A stretch of 64,000 nucleotides of DNA from Strigamia acuminata (Eukaryota > Arthropoda > Chilopoda > Geophilomorpha > Linotaeniidae), in assembly GCA_949358305.1 (NCBI GenBank), contig OX442320.1, forward strand, positions 9,192,259 to 9,256,258. Direction: 5' to 3'. The position numbers were made by a program, and so were the translations under genes. The notes below the pieces were generated by a model. It did no database searches and was not told the origin of the DNA. It saw only the letters and a program-made list of their open reading frames with translations. Below are positions 43,801-57,519 of this stretch, one piece after another (within the stretch, counting starts at the first letter, position 1; each line of letters starts with the position of its first letter).

Positions 43801-45639
43801 CTTCACTTTGGAATTTACTGTTTTTATCATTTTTTTCCGGCGATTTTTGTGTCTAAATTTAAGTTAGGCCTATTTTGATTTATTACAACACGTCGATTTA
43901 GTTACTGCATGATGGAACGAGTTTACTATTCGGTTAAAACTGGTTTTGTTTATGAAATTTCTGATGATAAAAATTGGTTTAGTGAGTATAAAATATGAGT
44001 AGATAGAAATTGGGCTGTTTTGTTTTGGTTTGTGTGAGATAACCTCACCTCAGTTGACCCAGTGTCACAGTGAGCAGTGGGCAGGCGTGGCCTCACTCAA
44101 TGTACAGTTTATTTTGAAACTGAGTGTATGGAAAACACCAAATAGAAGCTGTTAAAATCCAAATCATGATTTTCTTTAAGCACTTTAAGCATCTAAAAGT
44201 GTGTAATGAGGTTAGAGTTGTTAATAAAAGCTTCTAATCCACAGATTAACCTAGAAAAGTGTTAATCTTGGCCAAATTGCTATTGTTTCTTTCATTATTT
44301 GGCCTTGAAATTGTAGAGAATCCAATATATGTGGTTTGGTTTTTGAAATAAAAAGTGTGATGACCTGTGAGATAAGTTTTTGTGACCAAAAAGGGGTTAG
44401 GAAACAATAGTCGACGTTCAAAGTGGGTCAGATATTGTAAAAATGGCTGTGTTTGGTTTTGAGAATCAAAAAACGTCGTCAGGGTTGGCTGCACGATTGG
44501 TATTTGATTTGCGTGGATTGTAACAATAAATAATGACCGTGGGTTCGGTTGTACGGTCAAACGTTGACCATTTTGTTGACTTTTGAAGGTTGTTGACGCG
44601 GTGATGCTCGACTACAATGGGGTTTGAATTCATGAATAAAATGTGACACGAGTGCACCGGGCCAAGACATTACGGAATACTCAATTTATTATTATTTCTT
44701 TTTTCTTTTCTTTTTTGGCGTGGGAGGTCACTCGGACGCCATTTTGACATTTTGTCGACCAGACGGCAATAAAACGACGAGTAAAGATGAGTTTTTTAGG
44801 GTTCATAAAAGGGATCTTTTGTTTGGTTGCGGGAAAACCTGGAAATTAATGGCGATTGTAAATGTGCGAAACTTTTCGTTCTACGGAAGCGCGCAAGGAC
44901 AAATGATTTTTTCGTGTAAAACTTCACGCGTGGTTTTAATCTTTTTCGACTTTTCCACATCCTAATTATTGCTGGTGATTAAAGATTAAAAATTAAAAGG
45001 ATTTTCCTGCGCTGAGTGAGTGGTGAAAGCGGAATTGTGACCGGAACAGAATTGAAATGAAATACCCGTATGTTTTGCATTCATTTTGAATTCATTGTTT
45101 TGTTTTATCCGTTGATTGGGTTGCTGACTCAGTTGGGGGTCCGGGAGGAGGAGGATCCTGTGAATATCTTTTTTTTTTATTTTTTTTTATTTTTTTTTAT
45201 TCGTTTTTAGTGGTGAGTCGTGGACCGGAAACGATATCTTTTGTTTGTGCATCCTCTTTTGTGTAATTCAAGTGTGTTTCCACTTAGGCCTATTTGTCAT
45301 ACACTTTTATTGATCGCTCGGTTTCAGATCGGGTCATTATTTGTGTGGTTGTTTTTGTGTTCATATTTGAGCGGTGAAATCATTGATGGGAAGTGATTTG
45401 AAGCGAAGAGTTGTGGTGTTCTTGATGTGTAGCGTGTTTTTATGTTGTTTTGGTGGAGTTGAGAGCAAAAATATTGGGATAATATATTGCCAAAGTGTAG
45501 CAAATGCAAGAACATGGTGTGGAGTGAAATCGCCGTACAATGACTCACGTGTGTTTACCGCCTAATTACGATACAGGTATTCGGGTATCTGGTGGATATG
45601 CAGTTTTCGCTCTTTTAGGTAAAAGAAATTAGTTTTCTC

Positions 45640-46190
45640 TAAGAAAATGCACTTTTATATGGAAAAAATGCACTTTTATAAGGAAAAATGCACTTTTATA
45701 TGGAAAAAGGCACTTTATACGTTGAAAAAGGCACTTTGTACGTGGAAAAATATGCTTTTTAAATAGAAAATGATAAAATTTAGTAAATTTACACATTTTG
45801 CATAGAAACAATGATGAAATGTACACATTTTACATGGAAAAAATGATGAAATGTACACATTTTACATGGAAAATATGATGAAATGTACACATTTTACAAG
45901 GAAAATGATTAAATTTACACTTTTTACAAGGAAAAAGGTTAAATTTACACTTTTTACATGGAGAAATGAGTAAATTCACACTTTTTACATGGAAAAATGA
46001 GTAAATTTACACTTTTTACATGGAGAAATGAGTAAATACATACTTTTTACATGTAAATATGATAAAATACAGACTTTTTACATGTAAACATGATAAAATA
46101 CAGACTTTTTACATGTAAAAAGATGATAAAAAAAAAACAGACTTTTTATGCGGAAAAATGATAAAATATGCATTTTTACATGCAAAATTA
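45640..46190. repeat. ~22-30 bp degenerate tandem repeat
   Basis: Units carry TTTTTACATGGAAAAATGAG followed by TAAATTTACAC, grading into CACTTTTATATGGAAAAAATG at the left end. It is highly AT-rich and non-coding. Confidence 0.8.
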
Positions 46191-46849
46191 AACTCACTGG
46201 CTTAAAAAACCATTTTATTCCGTTTATAGAAACAAACTTGCTCCAGTAAAAACTGCTGTAACACCAGTAACACATGTAAAAAGTGGTATTAAGCCTTTTC
46301 ACCCTGAGTGATTACACATTTTTCATTCAAAATGGAAGCCAACCACAACACAACATCTGACAGCTCTCTTGATATCCTTCTTGTTAACCTCACAATCCTT
46401 TGCTTTGTTCTGATTTTTTTCTCGCCTTGACATTTTCTAACTTCCTTTAAGGTACAGCCATAATTCTTAAAGATACATTTCTTTTTTTTAACTTTTTGTA
46501 ACACAAATTGAAGGTTAAAACAAAACTAGTTCAAACGAGCCCTGAAAAACACAATTACATCGTTCGTCATGTTACGACTTTTAAATCGTCACGTTCCGAC
46601 CTAATTAATTCAAATTATCATTTGCCTTAATGAAGCCAAAAGAACAGCAAAACAAATATTAATTGAATATAATTACACAGCACGCGAAAAACAAAACCTC
46701 AGAGTTTCATATCTCAATTTCAAACTCACCTTGACTTACAACTGGAAAACAGTGGGCGGTTAAAAACCTTGCAACTCCTCGGTCCACATCAACATATAGG
46801 CAAATGCCACAGGGCCCCGACTTTAAAGGGCCCCCTGGTATACACGGTC

Positions 46850-47180
46850 CATGTTTATGACCATTTTTCAGATAAAAATGCATGTTTTTGTCCATTTTTC
46901 AGATAATAATGCATGTTTTTGTCCATTTTTCAGATAAAAATGCATGTTTATGTCCATTTTTCAGATAAAAATGCATGTTTTTGTCCATTTTTCAGATAAA
47001 AATGCATGTTTATGTCCATTTTTCAGATAAAAATGCATGTTTTTGTCCATTTTTCAGATAAAAATGCACGTTTATTTCCATTTTTCAGATAAAAATGCAT
47101 GTTTATGACCATTTTTCAGATAAAAATGCATGTTTTTGTCCATTTTTCAGATAAAAATGCATGTTTGTCCATTTTTCAGA
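46850..47180. repeat. ~32 bp tandem repeat
   Basis: About nine units of TCCATTTTTCAGATAAAAAT followed by GCATGTTTWTG; the last units lose the CAGATAAA part. The open frames are period effects. Confidence 0.85.
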
Positions 47181-48560
47181 AAAAAATGCATGTTTATGTC
47201 TATTAAATGCATGTTTATGTTCATTAAAAGCAAGTTTATGTTCATTAAATGCAAGTTTATGTCCATTAAATGCATTTTTATGTCCATTAAATGCATTTTT
47301 TTAGATCAGAAATACATTGTTGCGTTTGAAAATGCATTTTTTTCACATTTAGAATGTATGATTTCACCGGAAAGTGCACTGTTCTGTGTGAAAATACAAT
47401 TTTTTAGCTCAAAATGAATTTATTTCCCATAAAAAATGCATTTTTCTGCTTGAAAACGTGTCATTTCCGAATATGCATATCAGAGGCGGATTTCTGGTCT
47501 GGGTGCCCTTCTCGCAGCCCTTTTTTGGGGGCCCTAATTAAAAAAAAAAGTTTAAAAAAAATTTTTTTCGAACATTTTTTTTTGAGCAAGAATTTTAGTT
47601 GTGGAATTCAGGGGCCCCTGGGAGAAACTGTAAATCTGCGTGTGATTCACTGGGCCCCTGAAGTTAATCCAGCCCTGAGTAAATACCAAGTAAATACACA
47701 ACATCCTGTTACAATTCGGAAAATGCCCTTGACAACTTCCTCTTTCACCTCGTTTCACTTTCTCCTTCTTCCCATGGGGACATTCACCCAAACCCTCACG
47801 AGGGGGAAAAAGTGGGGCTGTTTATAAAACCTGATATGATAATTTTGAACCCATTTTCAATGTGACTCAGTCAAAGGTTAAAAATTCAATTTAAAAAAAA
47901 ATTTAAAAAATTTAAAAAATTTGGTTTTGATTAATGGTTTAAAAAAAAAAAATTCAATTTTAATTTTAAAAAAATATATAAAAAATAGTAAAAAAAAATT
48001 TTTTTTTTTTTTTATAATTTTTTTTTTCTTTAAAAATGTGTAAGTCACAGACCGGGGGTAACAACTCACGCTTTCCGGCTGAGTGCGTTTGAACACAATC
48101 TGGTTACGGGCCTCTTCTCTTCCTTCACCATCACAAAGATCCACAAATTGGCTCGAGGCAGCGTCTGACTAGTGAATCCAGTCTGACACCTGCTGTTCAC
48201 TTCCTGGTTGAGGTCAAGTGAGGCGAGGACTACTTCGTTTATCGTTTATTTGCGCAAGGTGAAACAAATATCAAAATTTAAAATTCAAATTGCTGCAATT
48301 TTCGAGTTGGTGAATCCAAAAAATGAGAAAATCAATAAAAAATAAATAAAATAAAACAATTGGGACCGAAAAAGGAAGTAAGTATATAGAAATAAAATCA
48401 CAATTCCACACACGACGTGGGTGGTTGGGAAACTCGATTGTTTCATCACAACAAAAACCCTCGGCAAAACGATCGCATAAAACTCAGGTCGTTCATCTTT
48501 GACTCGGCAATTTCCCATCTCCAAACTCTTATATAAATCTCCGCTCATCCATTGTTTTAA

Positions 48561-48786
48561 AGCTATGTAATTTAGAAAGTGAAAATTCCATTACACCAAA
48601 CACAATGCCCTCGATCGACCCCTAACTCGATAGAATTTGACGACGCGACGCGAGATTGCTTTTCCACCGTAAAATTCCGATCCGCCATGCCGCGGCGAGC
48701 GCGCCTCCCGCGGCATGCGAAACTCGAAAACACCGTCGAAAAATTAAAACTAATTTTTTTCACATTTCTCGCCATCAGATGGTACC
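48561..48786 (+). promoter_or_regulatory. RhoGEF 5' leader region with GC hairpin and upstream ORFs
   Basis: A 10 bp perfect stem (CATGCCGCGG at 48686-48695 with CCGCGGCATG at 48708-48717, 12-base loop) lies ~70 bases before the RhoGEF ATG. Upstream ATGs include one at 48605 (MPSIDP, stop) and one inside the hairpin stem at 48687 whose frame runs past the main ATG. If this stretch is in the mature mRNA, both would tend to lower translation of the main frame. An alternative is that CATCAG at 48774-48779 is a splice acceptor, which would remove them. Confidence 0.35.
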
Positions 48787-51700
48787 ATGAGCATCGAGCA
48801 ACTCCGCCACGACATCGAAGCCTCGTTACAACGAACCGCCCTCATATTAAACGAGGACACGATGCAGCGACACCCCTCGGTGTACCACCCAGTGGACAAA
48901 CCCCCCAAATCCGGGACTTTCAACACGGTCCGCTTGAAAAAATACTTCGGAATCGGGTCGAAAAAAAGCAAATCCATGGACCAACTGCAGTACCGCCCAC
49001 CGACGGGGGTCTATCCGCGGTACCCCGAGGGATGGATGTACACCACGGTCACCTCCAAGACGGTCCACACGGTGTACGCCGCCGCGAGCATGCGCGGTGC
49101 ACCGCCGCGAGAACGTCCGGCCATGTACGCGTGGGACGGATACCCGGCGGTCAATGTGGACAACAGGTATCCCGACATGTGCATCTGTCACAGACCCCCC
49201 GCCCCTGCGACCACGTGGTCGAGGCGAGCTCCGCGTGTCCAGTGTACGTGCTGCGAAGCGTCCAGTCCGCCGCCGACGAGGAGAAGCGAGTCCGGAAGCA
49301 AGTTTTCGACTCTTTCGGGCGCATCGATCAAGGGGCCGAAGAGAAAGTCCATTTTGGAGAGCAGCGTGAGTGCGTATGACTTGATAGCTAAGTCGGAATC
49401 GATGAAGAAGAGTGGGAGTTCGTTGGATGACAGTTTGATCGATCATTTTCTGGCGAGTGGGGAGAAGGAGAAAGTTAATGGTGAGTTAATGTCTCGGAAG
49501 GTATTTGAGAGTTAAGTGTGAGCGTTTTGTAATGGATGATTGTGTTACTGAGCAATTGGTTGATTTCCTGTTGGTGTTTTTTTCTTTTTTTGTTTCAGAG
49601 AATCAAAAGCCGGTGGTTAGTACAAGGAATAAACCTGATTTTGTGAATAAACCTGATTTTGTAAATAGGCCTATGTTTGTAAAAAATAAGATCATGTCGA
49701 ACCAATTGAAAAGTGGTAAGTTGGAATTAGGATTTGATCAAGAGCCTTGTGGGCCTCAAATTAAGGGCCCTTTGTAAAAAAATTACATTTTATAATAAGA
49801 GTCGAAACTGAAAAATCGATTCATTATAACGAGAATTTGTTATATCGAAATTTTTTAACATGGTGTTCTACTGCCAGCCAACCAAACCGGCCATTTTTAA
49901 GTATTCGTTATATCGATAATTCGTTATATCGCGATTCGTTATAAAGAGTTTCGACTGTACCTGTGAAACCTGTAATATATTTCCTGGACGAAAAACAAGG
50001 GGAATTTCCTAAATATGTCCCTAAATATTAAAATCAAATTTCAAAAAAGCAAAATTTTTAACCACGAAGAAATCGTGTGAAACAGAATTGGTTGTATTTC
50101 AATAACAATTTAGATTTTAGGCCTAAATTAAGCTTTCAGCACTAGTGAATTCACCATGGACCCTTTAATCTCAGGGGCCTTGATCTGGGGGTGGTGTATT
50201 TTGAAAATATTTTCATAAATAATTATCTATTTCGTTATTTAGCACCGACTAAACCTGCTCCTGCTGCCCACAGCAACAAAGCTGTTGTGGAGGATTGGGA
50301 TAATTATTATGTTGATTCCAAAGAGATGAGAATCAGTGGACAAAGAATGATAATCACCAGTTCTAACAGCAATTCTACGGGTTCATCAACGACCAACACC
50401 GACTCGCTTCGAAAGCGAAAAGAGCTTTCTTTGCCCAGTGCAAATCCATTAAGACAATCGAGTTTGGCAAAAGCGACGAGCGATCAACTCCAATGCAATC
50501 CCCACTTGAAAGCCGATACGGCGAATTCTCAGCACTGGAAGGTGGTGTCGTCGAGTGATCAGGCTTTTAAGACCAGGTTCTCGACTAACCTTAAACCCCT
50601 CAGCCCGCCACCGAACAAAAAGATGGAAGCGCCATTGGTGATCAAAGTCGGCGGTAGTCCTCCGCCGCGGCAGAGGAGTCCGTTGGTTTCGCGAAAAGAA
50701 TCTCATTTGTCGCGCGATGTATTGTTCGAAGAAGATGAAAATGCTGCTGATGATGAAGAATCACCGGTCACGCCGAGGTCTTTGTCACGCTCCACTCCAA
50801 ATCTATCTTCAGTGGCAACCAGCGTTGCGAGGAAGACTAATCCTCCGGTGTTTGTGGTGAAGCCCATCTTGAAGAAAGCCTCTTCGGTCGATACATCTTC
50901 GGAGACCGATTCCGATTTGTATGGATCAGAAGCAACCTGCATGCTAGAAAGAAGGCGCAAGAAACATGTGCACTTTAAATCCAGAGGCCCTCTGTTTATC
51001 AATGAACCGGTTGTCGAAGAGATCCCACCACTTGAACTTGCCAAGTACTCGGACGAAGAGGAGGAACAAGAATCCAAAGATGAAAAATGTTATCAAGGTG
51101 ATGATGATGATTACTTGGAACCCAAGAAAAGTCCAATGCAAGAACCAGTGTATGCCAACCAGTTAAAAAGTTGCAACGATGCTCAGGACAAAGACATATA
51201 TGATGACTGCAACCAAGTTGAAGGACAAAGAGAAGGTAAAGTGATAGACGGGTAACGGACGGGTAACGGACGGGTAACGGGTAAGGATTTTACGCCAATG
51301 CAGATCTCTGATGTACAGTCGTGGACAAAAAAAAACTTTTCTTCAGTTTAGCTGTTTTAAGTTTATCTACCAGGTCGTATAAAAATCCATTGAGTTTCAA
51401 TGACGTCAATCTTGACCCGGTCTCCCGTCTTGCCCTAACAACAGTATTAAAAGATAGACCGGACGTCCCGGCGTTTATTTGAGCCAGTAGTGGCTAGGGA
51501 TAGCTTTCCATTTGCGCTGTAATTGGCTTAGAACCTTAACCTGTACCTATACCTAACATATGATGCCCTTGTGTTTAAAACAAAATGAACAATGGCTACA
51601 ATGGGTACAACCTTGAATTTAAAATTTATCGTGCTCCCATTGGAATTGACTTGCATATCTTTGTGCATGTTTGTCTGTGCGTTTGTCTGTGCTACAATTC

Positions 51701-54700
51701 CACGTGTGTAGTTATCTAGATTGACATAAAGGAAAATCAATAACCAAAAATGGCAGCACGTAATGGGCTAACTCGGTTGGACATGGACAATGCGCATTAA
51801 TCAATAGTTGACATGACAAATTTATCGTCTCTCTAGTGAAGTACATGGTTTTGGGGAAGTTTGTCCTAGATTTTAGAAAATTGCCATCATTTGGATGTTG
51901 CAATGTCATCAGCAGACTGAATTGCGCTTCGTATTTGTTGTTGGCTTTAATTTCCATTATTACATTTTAATGATGCTGCGTTGGGTTTAATGCACTACTC
52001 GGGTGTTTATGCACTTACAAGTTGGAGAATTGCAACGAAAAAGATTTAAAAACGTTTAGCAAGGAATCTCTGCTTGATGACGTAATTTGCAATTATTGAT
52101 TGGATTAATTTCGAGCATTTTCAAGCGGGAAAACATTAGTTATTGCAATATTGAAACCCAACTCGACGGACTGAATGCAGCATCCAGTTGCCAAGCAACG
52201 ACTGCACAATACAAACTGACCGTCGCTAAGCAACATAACGGTCGAATAAACACGAACCAAAACAATTAAAAAAAAACGGGAAAAAAACAATATTTTATTT
52301 TATTTTATGAAAAAATTGTTTTCACTTTTGTTAATTAATTTTTTTCGATTATATTCAACATTTATTTGCATTGAAATTGCTTAGGTCAGACCCAATACCG
52401 ACAAACCACGTGTCTTCGAAGGAGCCAATCGGAACGACCCCGGCAAAGGGAACCGTGCGACGGCGAAGAACGAGCACCTTTACGCACCTCGCCCACACGC
52501 AGCACGAGTTTCAAGGCACCTGACGAACGCCACACGACTGTAACCCAAACCAAAGTGCACCACGAAGCCAGCAAACAGTTGGATTGGCTCATAAAGGAGA
52601 AGGGAAGCGTCAATTTGCTGCCAAAGTCCGTCAAAGACAGTTTGAGACCGGAAGAGACCTTGTACGATGATACCGGCATGAACAGCGAGGATTTCGGATT
52701 ACCGGAAACCGGCAACCGGGCCGTGGACGACGAAATAGTTGACTCGGACGGAGGTAAACAAGTCGGGATGAAGACGGAGCGGAGCGCGTTTTCGTGGGAA
52801 AGTGCGAGAAGTTCGAGCGTGGAATTCATCACGAATTTGCGCAATCGCACGTTCGCTATCCCAAGACCCCCGTTGGTAAAGAGTAAAGTAAGTGGACCGC
52901 AGAGGTATATTTAGATTGCGGTGATAAATTTTGATACTTGTTGACAGTCAGTTCCGATTCGAGCTGCATCATTGACGAATGTGGGTGTTGTGCTCGGTGT
53001 TTCCGGTGCTGGATCGGAGTCGATTTACGAGCAGATTGGTGAACCTATTTACGAGGAGTTGCCGGATTATTCAAATTACGACGACGGTAAATAAAAATAA
53101 ATAAATTTTTTTTTTTTTAATGTAGGGTTCGAAAAGTTGTGAATTTCTGTTTGTTTTTTTTGGTTCGATTAGACTTTAATTCGTACCGTTTTGACCTTTT
53201 TCACGCTGATCGAGTATAGCCATTTTAGTTCCGGTTAAAGCTGAGTTGTAGACTGCTTAGATGACGTCAGCATTTGTCCCGTCATTCGTTGCAAGACGAT
53301 GCGTGGGCGTTATTGGATCAATAATCCTATATAGACAGCAAATGTGGCGACGGAAATAAATTTGTTTATAATTATTTCTTTGTTTGAAATGTATTATTTC
53401 CTCAAATTGCTCATTTCGTTCCCGGAAGAGCCATTTACTGGAAATAATTCGGGAAGTGCTGTTCAGCGATGTATTTGTGTATTTAGTGGATGTTTTTTCC
53501 CGTACGCATTGTTGACGTCATCGCAAGGTCGTTGGTTGGCGCAGCCGCCGCGAGAGGAGCTGATGGAGAGTGTTGTCTTCATTCACAGTTCACGCAATTG
53601 ATGCTGCAATGTGAAGCGGAGCAACCGCGCGCTTGATTCCGTCGCTATGACGACTCCTGTCTGATGAAAATACTTTTCCATTGTGTGTAGCGTCAACACT
53701 GGCTCTTTTACCGTCGAACCTCGTTGCCGGTTCGTCGATCGGGGATGGTCCGCGACGATCCATCTTCGAAGGAGCGTCGCGCAACGAAATTCTCAGCATC
53801 CTCCAAGATGCGAAGGAACGCGGAGTCGAGAGAATGGAGGTGGAGGTTTCAGTAACGAGTGCGGAGGCAGATCCAATAGCGGAAACGTTAAATACTCAGG
53901 TAAACAAATTGGGAGGGAATGTTTTGTGGGTTTTTTTTTGGGAGGTCGGATTTGTCGTGGTTTTTGTGTGAGAATGAAATGCGCGATTCACTCATCCGTT
54001 TTCATTGAAATTTATCATCGAGGGTCAAGGTCATGGTGGGGAAAATGATTTGAATGGGGAAGAGGTGAAGTTTTGGTTGGTGATTGCAAAAATAATTTGG
54101 GAAATTAATTTAAAATTATTATTTTGGTGTTTTTTTTTGTTTTGGGTGTTTTTTTGGGTGTTTTTTGGTTGTTTTTGGTGTTTTTTGGTTAATTTTTGGT
54201 CTTATATTTGGTGTTTTGGGTGTTTTTTTGTGTTTTTTGGTTGTATTTTGTGTTTTTTGGTTTGTTTTCTGTGTTTTTTGGTTGGTTTTCTGTGTTTTTG
54301 GTTGGATTTCTGTGTTTTTTGGTTGTTTTTGGTATTTATTGGTTAATTTTTGGTATTTTTGGTATTTTTATGTACTGTATACACATATATAAATATATTT
54401 TAGTTTTCCGTGGTATTTTTTTTGGTATTTTTGGTGGAAAATGTAATCAATTGAAGCTGAATTTGACTTTTTTTTATGAATAATTAATTAAATTATAATT
54501 AAATTGGAAAATAAAAATTTTAAAAAATAATGAGAAAAATAATTAGAAAACTATGATTTTTTTTGTTGTTAAATAATTAAACAAACATTAAATTTTGTAG
54601 GTTTTACCCAATGATAGAAACCATCGAATTCGGATCAGCAATGTGAGCCATTTAAGCGACTCGAGCCATTCTAGTGAGGAAAGCAACCAGACAGAGGAAA

Positions 54701-56732
54701 ACAAGGTATAAATTGACATCTCGGATTAAATAAACATTTAATTTTTCCATAATATCCCACTATTTATTCAGGAGCGCCGAAGTTCGGTGGAAGTCGAGAG
54801 AAACGACAGCGGGGTCGGTCCAGAAACGTCCAAACCGAGTCGAATCAAACGCCAATCTTCAATCAACCCCGGAAACGAAGAATGGCAGTGCGAAGACTGC
54901 GATCAAATCATAGAAACCAAGAGCAACACGTGCGAAATTAAACAAAATCTGTCAAAACAAAACCATTTTTATTTTTATTTCTATTTTATTCCAGTGAAAA
55001 TCTCTACGATTCGTCGGTGTGCAAAAAATGCGGGAAAAGAAGAGCGGAGCGGCGAGAAATCATAGCGGAAATAGTGGAAACGGAAGTGAAATATGGCCGT
55101 GATTTAAAAATTATAAGAGATGTGAGTCACTTCTAAAAACCAATATTTTAACTATAAATAATTAAATGTTTTTTTTTATAGGAATTTAGCCGTCCAATGG
55201 CCGTTGCCGGTCTGCTCAGTTCGGAGCAGTTGACTAATATATTCCTCAACATAGACGAACTTATCGATATCAATAATAAATTCACGGAGAAGCTCAGAGA
55301 CGCTTTGGACATCGCGACGGAGCAAGGCGACGATGATTTCGTGACTGTGAACATCGGAAAACCTTTCCTAGAAGCGACGTCGATGCTGAAAGCGTTCGAG
55401 TCGTATTGTGTCGGACAGGGCCAAGCGTGTCTTTTGCTCACTAGTTTGGAGAAAGAGAAAGAACTTCTTAGGATTTTTCTCCGTGTTTCGCAAATGGAAA
55501 ACACTCTTCTCAGGAGAATGAATCTTAATTCGTTTCTAATGGTCCCGGTGCAGAGGGTCACTAAGTAAATTAATTCAATAATTTGGTAGAAAATGTTTTT
55601 TAATTTTTTTTTTTTTTTTAGATATCCTTTATTGCTCAATAGATTACTTAAAGTGACTTGCTATCAACATAAAGACCATGATCTTATTAGAGAAGCTCAG
55701 CAGAAAATCGAATTGCATTTGGAGCAAATAAATCAGGTAATTTTGGTGATTTAAATGGAATAAAGCGCGGAATTTAATTTATTTTTCGGGGGTTTTTAGC
55801 AGGCGAAAGATATCAGCGGTGCTAAAATTTGGAGGCGAATATCTCACATATCTGGCACTTATAATAAGAGGATTCCGGCCGCTGATCAGGAAAGTGGAGG
55901 GAATATTAAGCTGAGAAAGGTTTGCATTTTATTTTAATTTTTAATTTTTAATTTTAATTTTTTTTTTGATTTTTTTAGATGGCTTTGGAGGTTCTCGATT
56001 GGAATTGCGACGAAGTTCGGTTTGTTTGCGAGGGACGTTTATTTTTTACGCATCAAACTGACCATTTGTGGAATCGTCGTAGTCGGACATTTAAACTGAC
56101 TCCAATTTATGCCCTTCTCGTTACTTTAGGAAAGGTAAAAAAAATTTATTTAAATTAAATAAAATTTAATTTTTTTTTTGTTTAATTTGAAGCCAAATGC
56201 AAATTATCGTCCAGACAAAGCTGAATTAGATGACTTGTTGTTTCCGACAAACACTGGAATTCGCGAAGCTTCATTAGTTTTAATTAAAGAAAAAAATAAC
56301 AGACAATCTCTAGTTAGGGTAAGTTCGAATGAAATGATTATAAAGTATAAAAATTGTATAATTTTTTGTTGTTTAGAATCCTGTGTACTTAAAGAGTTGC
56401 GTTATATCGTCCGATTGTGAATCGGAGGACATTTTTGAGATCCAGGATTTTGTGAATAAAGAGGCTTTTTTATTTAAGGTAAAGGTAAAATTTATTGTGA
56501 TTTAATTATTTTAATTATTTATCACACTTGTATCTCATTTCTTTTTACTCCTTTGGAGTGCGATTAAATAAATAAATAAATAAATTATTATTTTTGATTT
56601 TAGGCTGAAGATGTTAAAGGAACTCAAGATTGGTTACGGCAGCTCCGTTACCACGCTAAAGATTTGGGATCTTGGCGACGGCGTAGAAATGCTATGGCTA
56701 ATATTATGATAAATGGAATGTTTAGACAGTAA
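48787..56732 (+). CDS. DH-PH Rho-family guanine nucleotide exchange factor
   Basis: Sixteen exons join in frame: 48787-49480, 49599-49715, 50243-51235, 52385-52887, 52948-53086, 53691-53899, 54601-54705, 54772-54929, 54995-55121, 55182-55564, 55622-55736, 55800-55919, 55979-56134, 56193-56318, 56377-56478 and 56604-56732. The product is ~1,391 residues. The first ~950 are disordered and Ser/Pro-rich, with tyrosine motifs (SIYEQIGEPIYEELPDYSNY). CEDCDQ...CKKCGK (~955-985) is a likely zinc-binding pair. The DH domain (~985-1170) has EIVETEVKYGRDLKIIRDE, LRRMNLNSFLMVPVQRVTKY and PLLLNRLLKVT. A PH domain follows (VRFVCEGRLFFT to TQDWLRQLRYHAKDL). DH-PH proteins load GTP on Rho/Rac/Cdc42-type GTPases at membranes. 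The DH sequence most resembles what I recall of insect GEFmeso-type proteins, but this is unverified. The AGCAG at 55798-55802 is a tandem acceptor that would add or drop one Gln. Confidence 0.85.
51243..51285. repeat. 11 bp tandem repeat at a splice donor flank
   Basis: Three to four units of GACGGGTAACG start just after the GTAAAG donor at 51236. Each unit contains a GGTAAC word that itself resembles a donor site, so donor choice here could be noisy. The remainder of this 1.1 kb intron is unremarkable. Confidence 0.75.
53920..54420. repeat. GT-rich simple repeat in RhoGEF intron
   Basis: A diffuse TGTTTTTTGGTTG-type tract with some AT steps fills the 0.7 kb intron 53900-54600. The open frames in it (CFLVCFLCFLVGFLCF-like) are compositional. 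Confidence 0.8.
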
Positions 56733-57519
56733 ACGAATACTGCTCATATTAAGCATTTGTGATTGTGCTATAAATGACTGCCTCTAAATGAAGACGCTTC
56801 TAATGATGTTTAGTTAGGAAATTAATAAAATTAATGAAATTAAAGAAAATGTATTTCAGAAATTATTATATAAGATAACAAATTATAATTGTGTACTTTT
56901 CTGAAAAGCATAGTTGCGTGAAATGTCGATAATTTATTTTAAAAAGTAGGAATATGAATAAATTTTTTTTTTTATTATTTAAAATAACGAAGAATATTTA
57001 TGAGAGATTTGAGGTTTAATATTTTTAACTCGAGATTTAGGCATTTTGGTTTTAGGGCAACAATCTGCGTATATTGAAAATTGATGTATTTATGTAGTAC
57101 GATACAAATAAGTGATCAAATTTTGTAAATATTACTAGCTCGGGAAAACAATATGGTGGATGTATAGTCAAATCGTTTTGTGTTCTATTTTATTTTTTTA
57201 ATTAATATAAATTTACGATGCGTTGTTGCATTCAAATTGATTTTATATTTTTATTTGATTATAAACTGAAATCAGGAATTTTTTTATTTCAAAATAAAAC
57301 TATGTTATTATTGAATTTGTTTATGACTTATTATTTTGATTCGTCTTGCGCGATTACAGCGCTTTTGATCGCGGCGGTGTCAGTTTGAACAACTAAAAGT
57401 CGGCTGTTCTTGTTTGAGCCCAACGTGAGTGTTTCCCAAGCACGTTTAAAAGAGACTATATTGTAAGTATAATAGTTGTTTTATCTGTTTGTATATTATT
57501 TAACAAAATATTAATACAA
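56733..57519. other. Intergenic spacer and prohibitin promoter region
   Basis: An AT-rich 3' flank of the RhoGEF gene runs to about 57330. The more GC-rich block at 57345-57440 (GCGCGATTACAGCGCTTTTG) probably contains the prohibitin promoter and 5' UTR. No other gene is seen. Confidence 0.45.

Larger units (their letters stand above)
40819..48560. other. Long gene-free region with two AT-rich tandem arrays
   Basis: No gene is supported. A GC-richer patch at about 41390-41610 has a plus ORF of 72 codons and, on the minus strand, a GTAAGT donor; it could be a UTR or lncRNA exon. At 42152 an ATG opens MDTVNMANTNGVNGRLEIRN and stops. AT repeats lie at 45640-46190 and 46850-47180. A CAGAGGCGGATTT...GGGGGCCC block at 47480-47690 recalls decayed hAT-type ends, but no target duplication is visible. 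47870-48030 is nearly pure A/T. Confidence 0.4.

Noticed and set aside
47480-47690. hAT-type MITE ending in CAGAGGCGGATTT and AATCCAGCCCTG
   Set aside because: The ends look similar inverted but the flanking 8-mers do not match, so an intact insertion cannot be supported.
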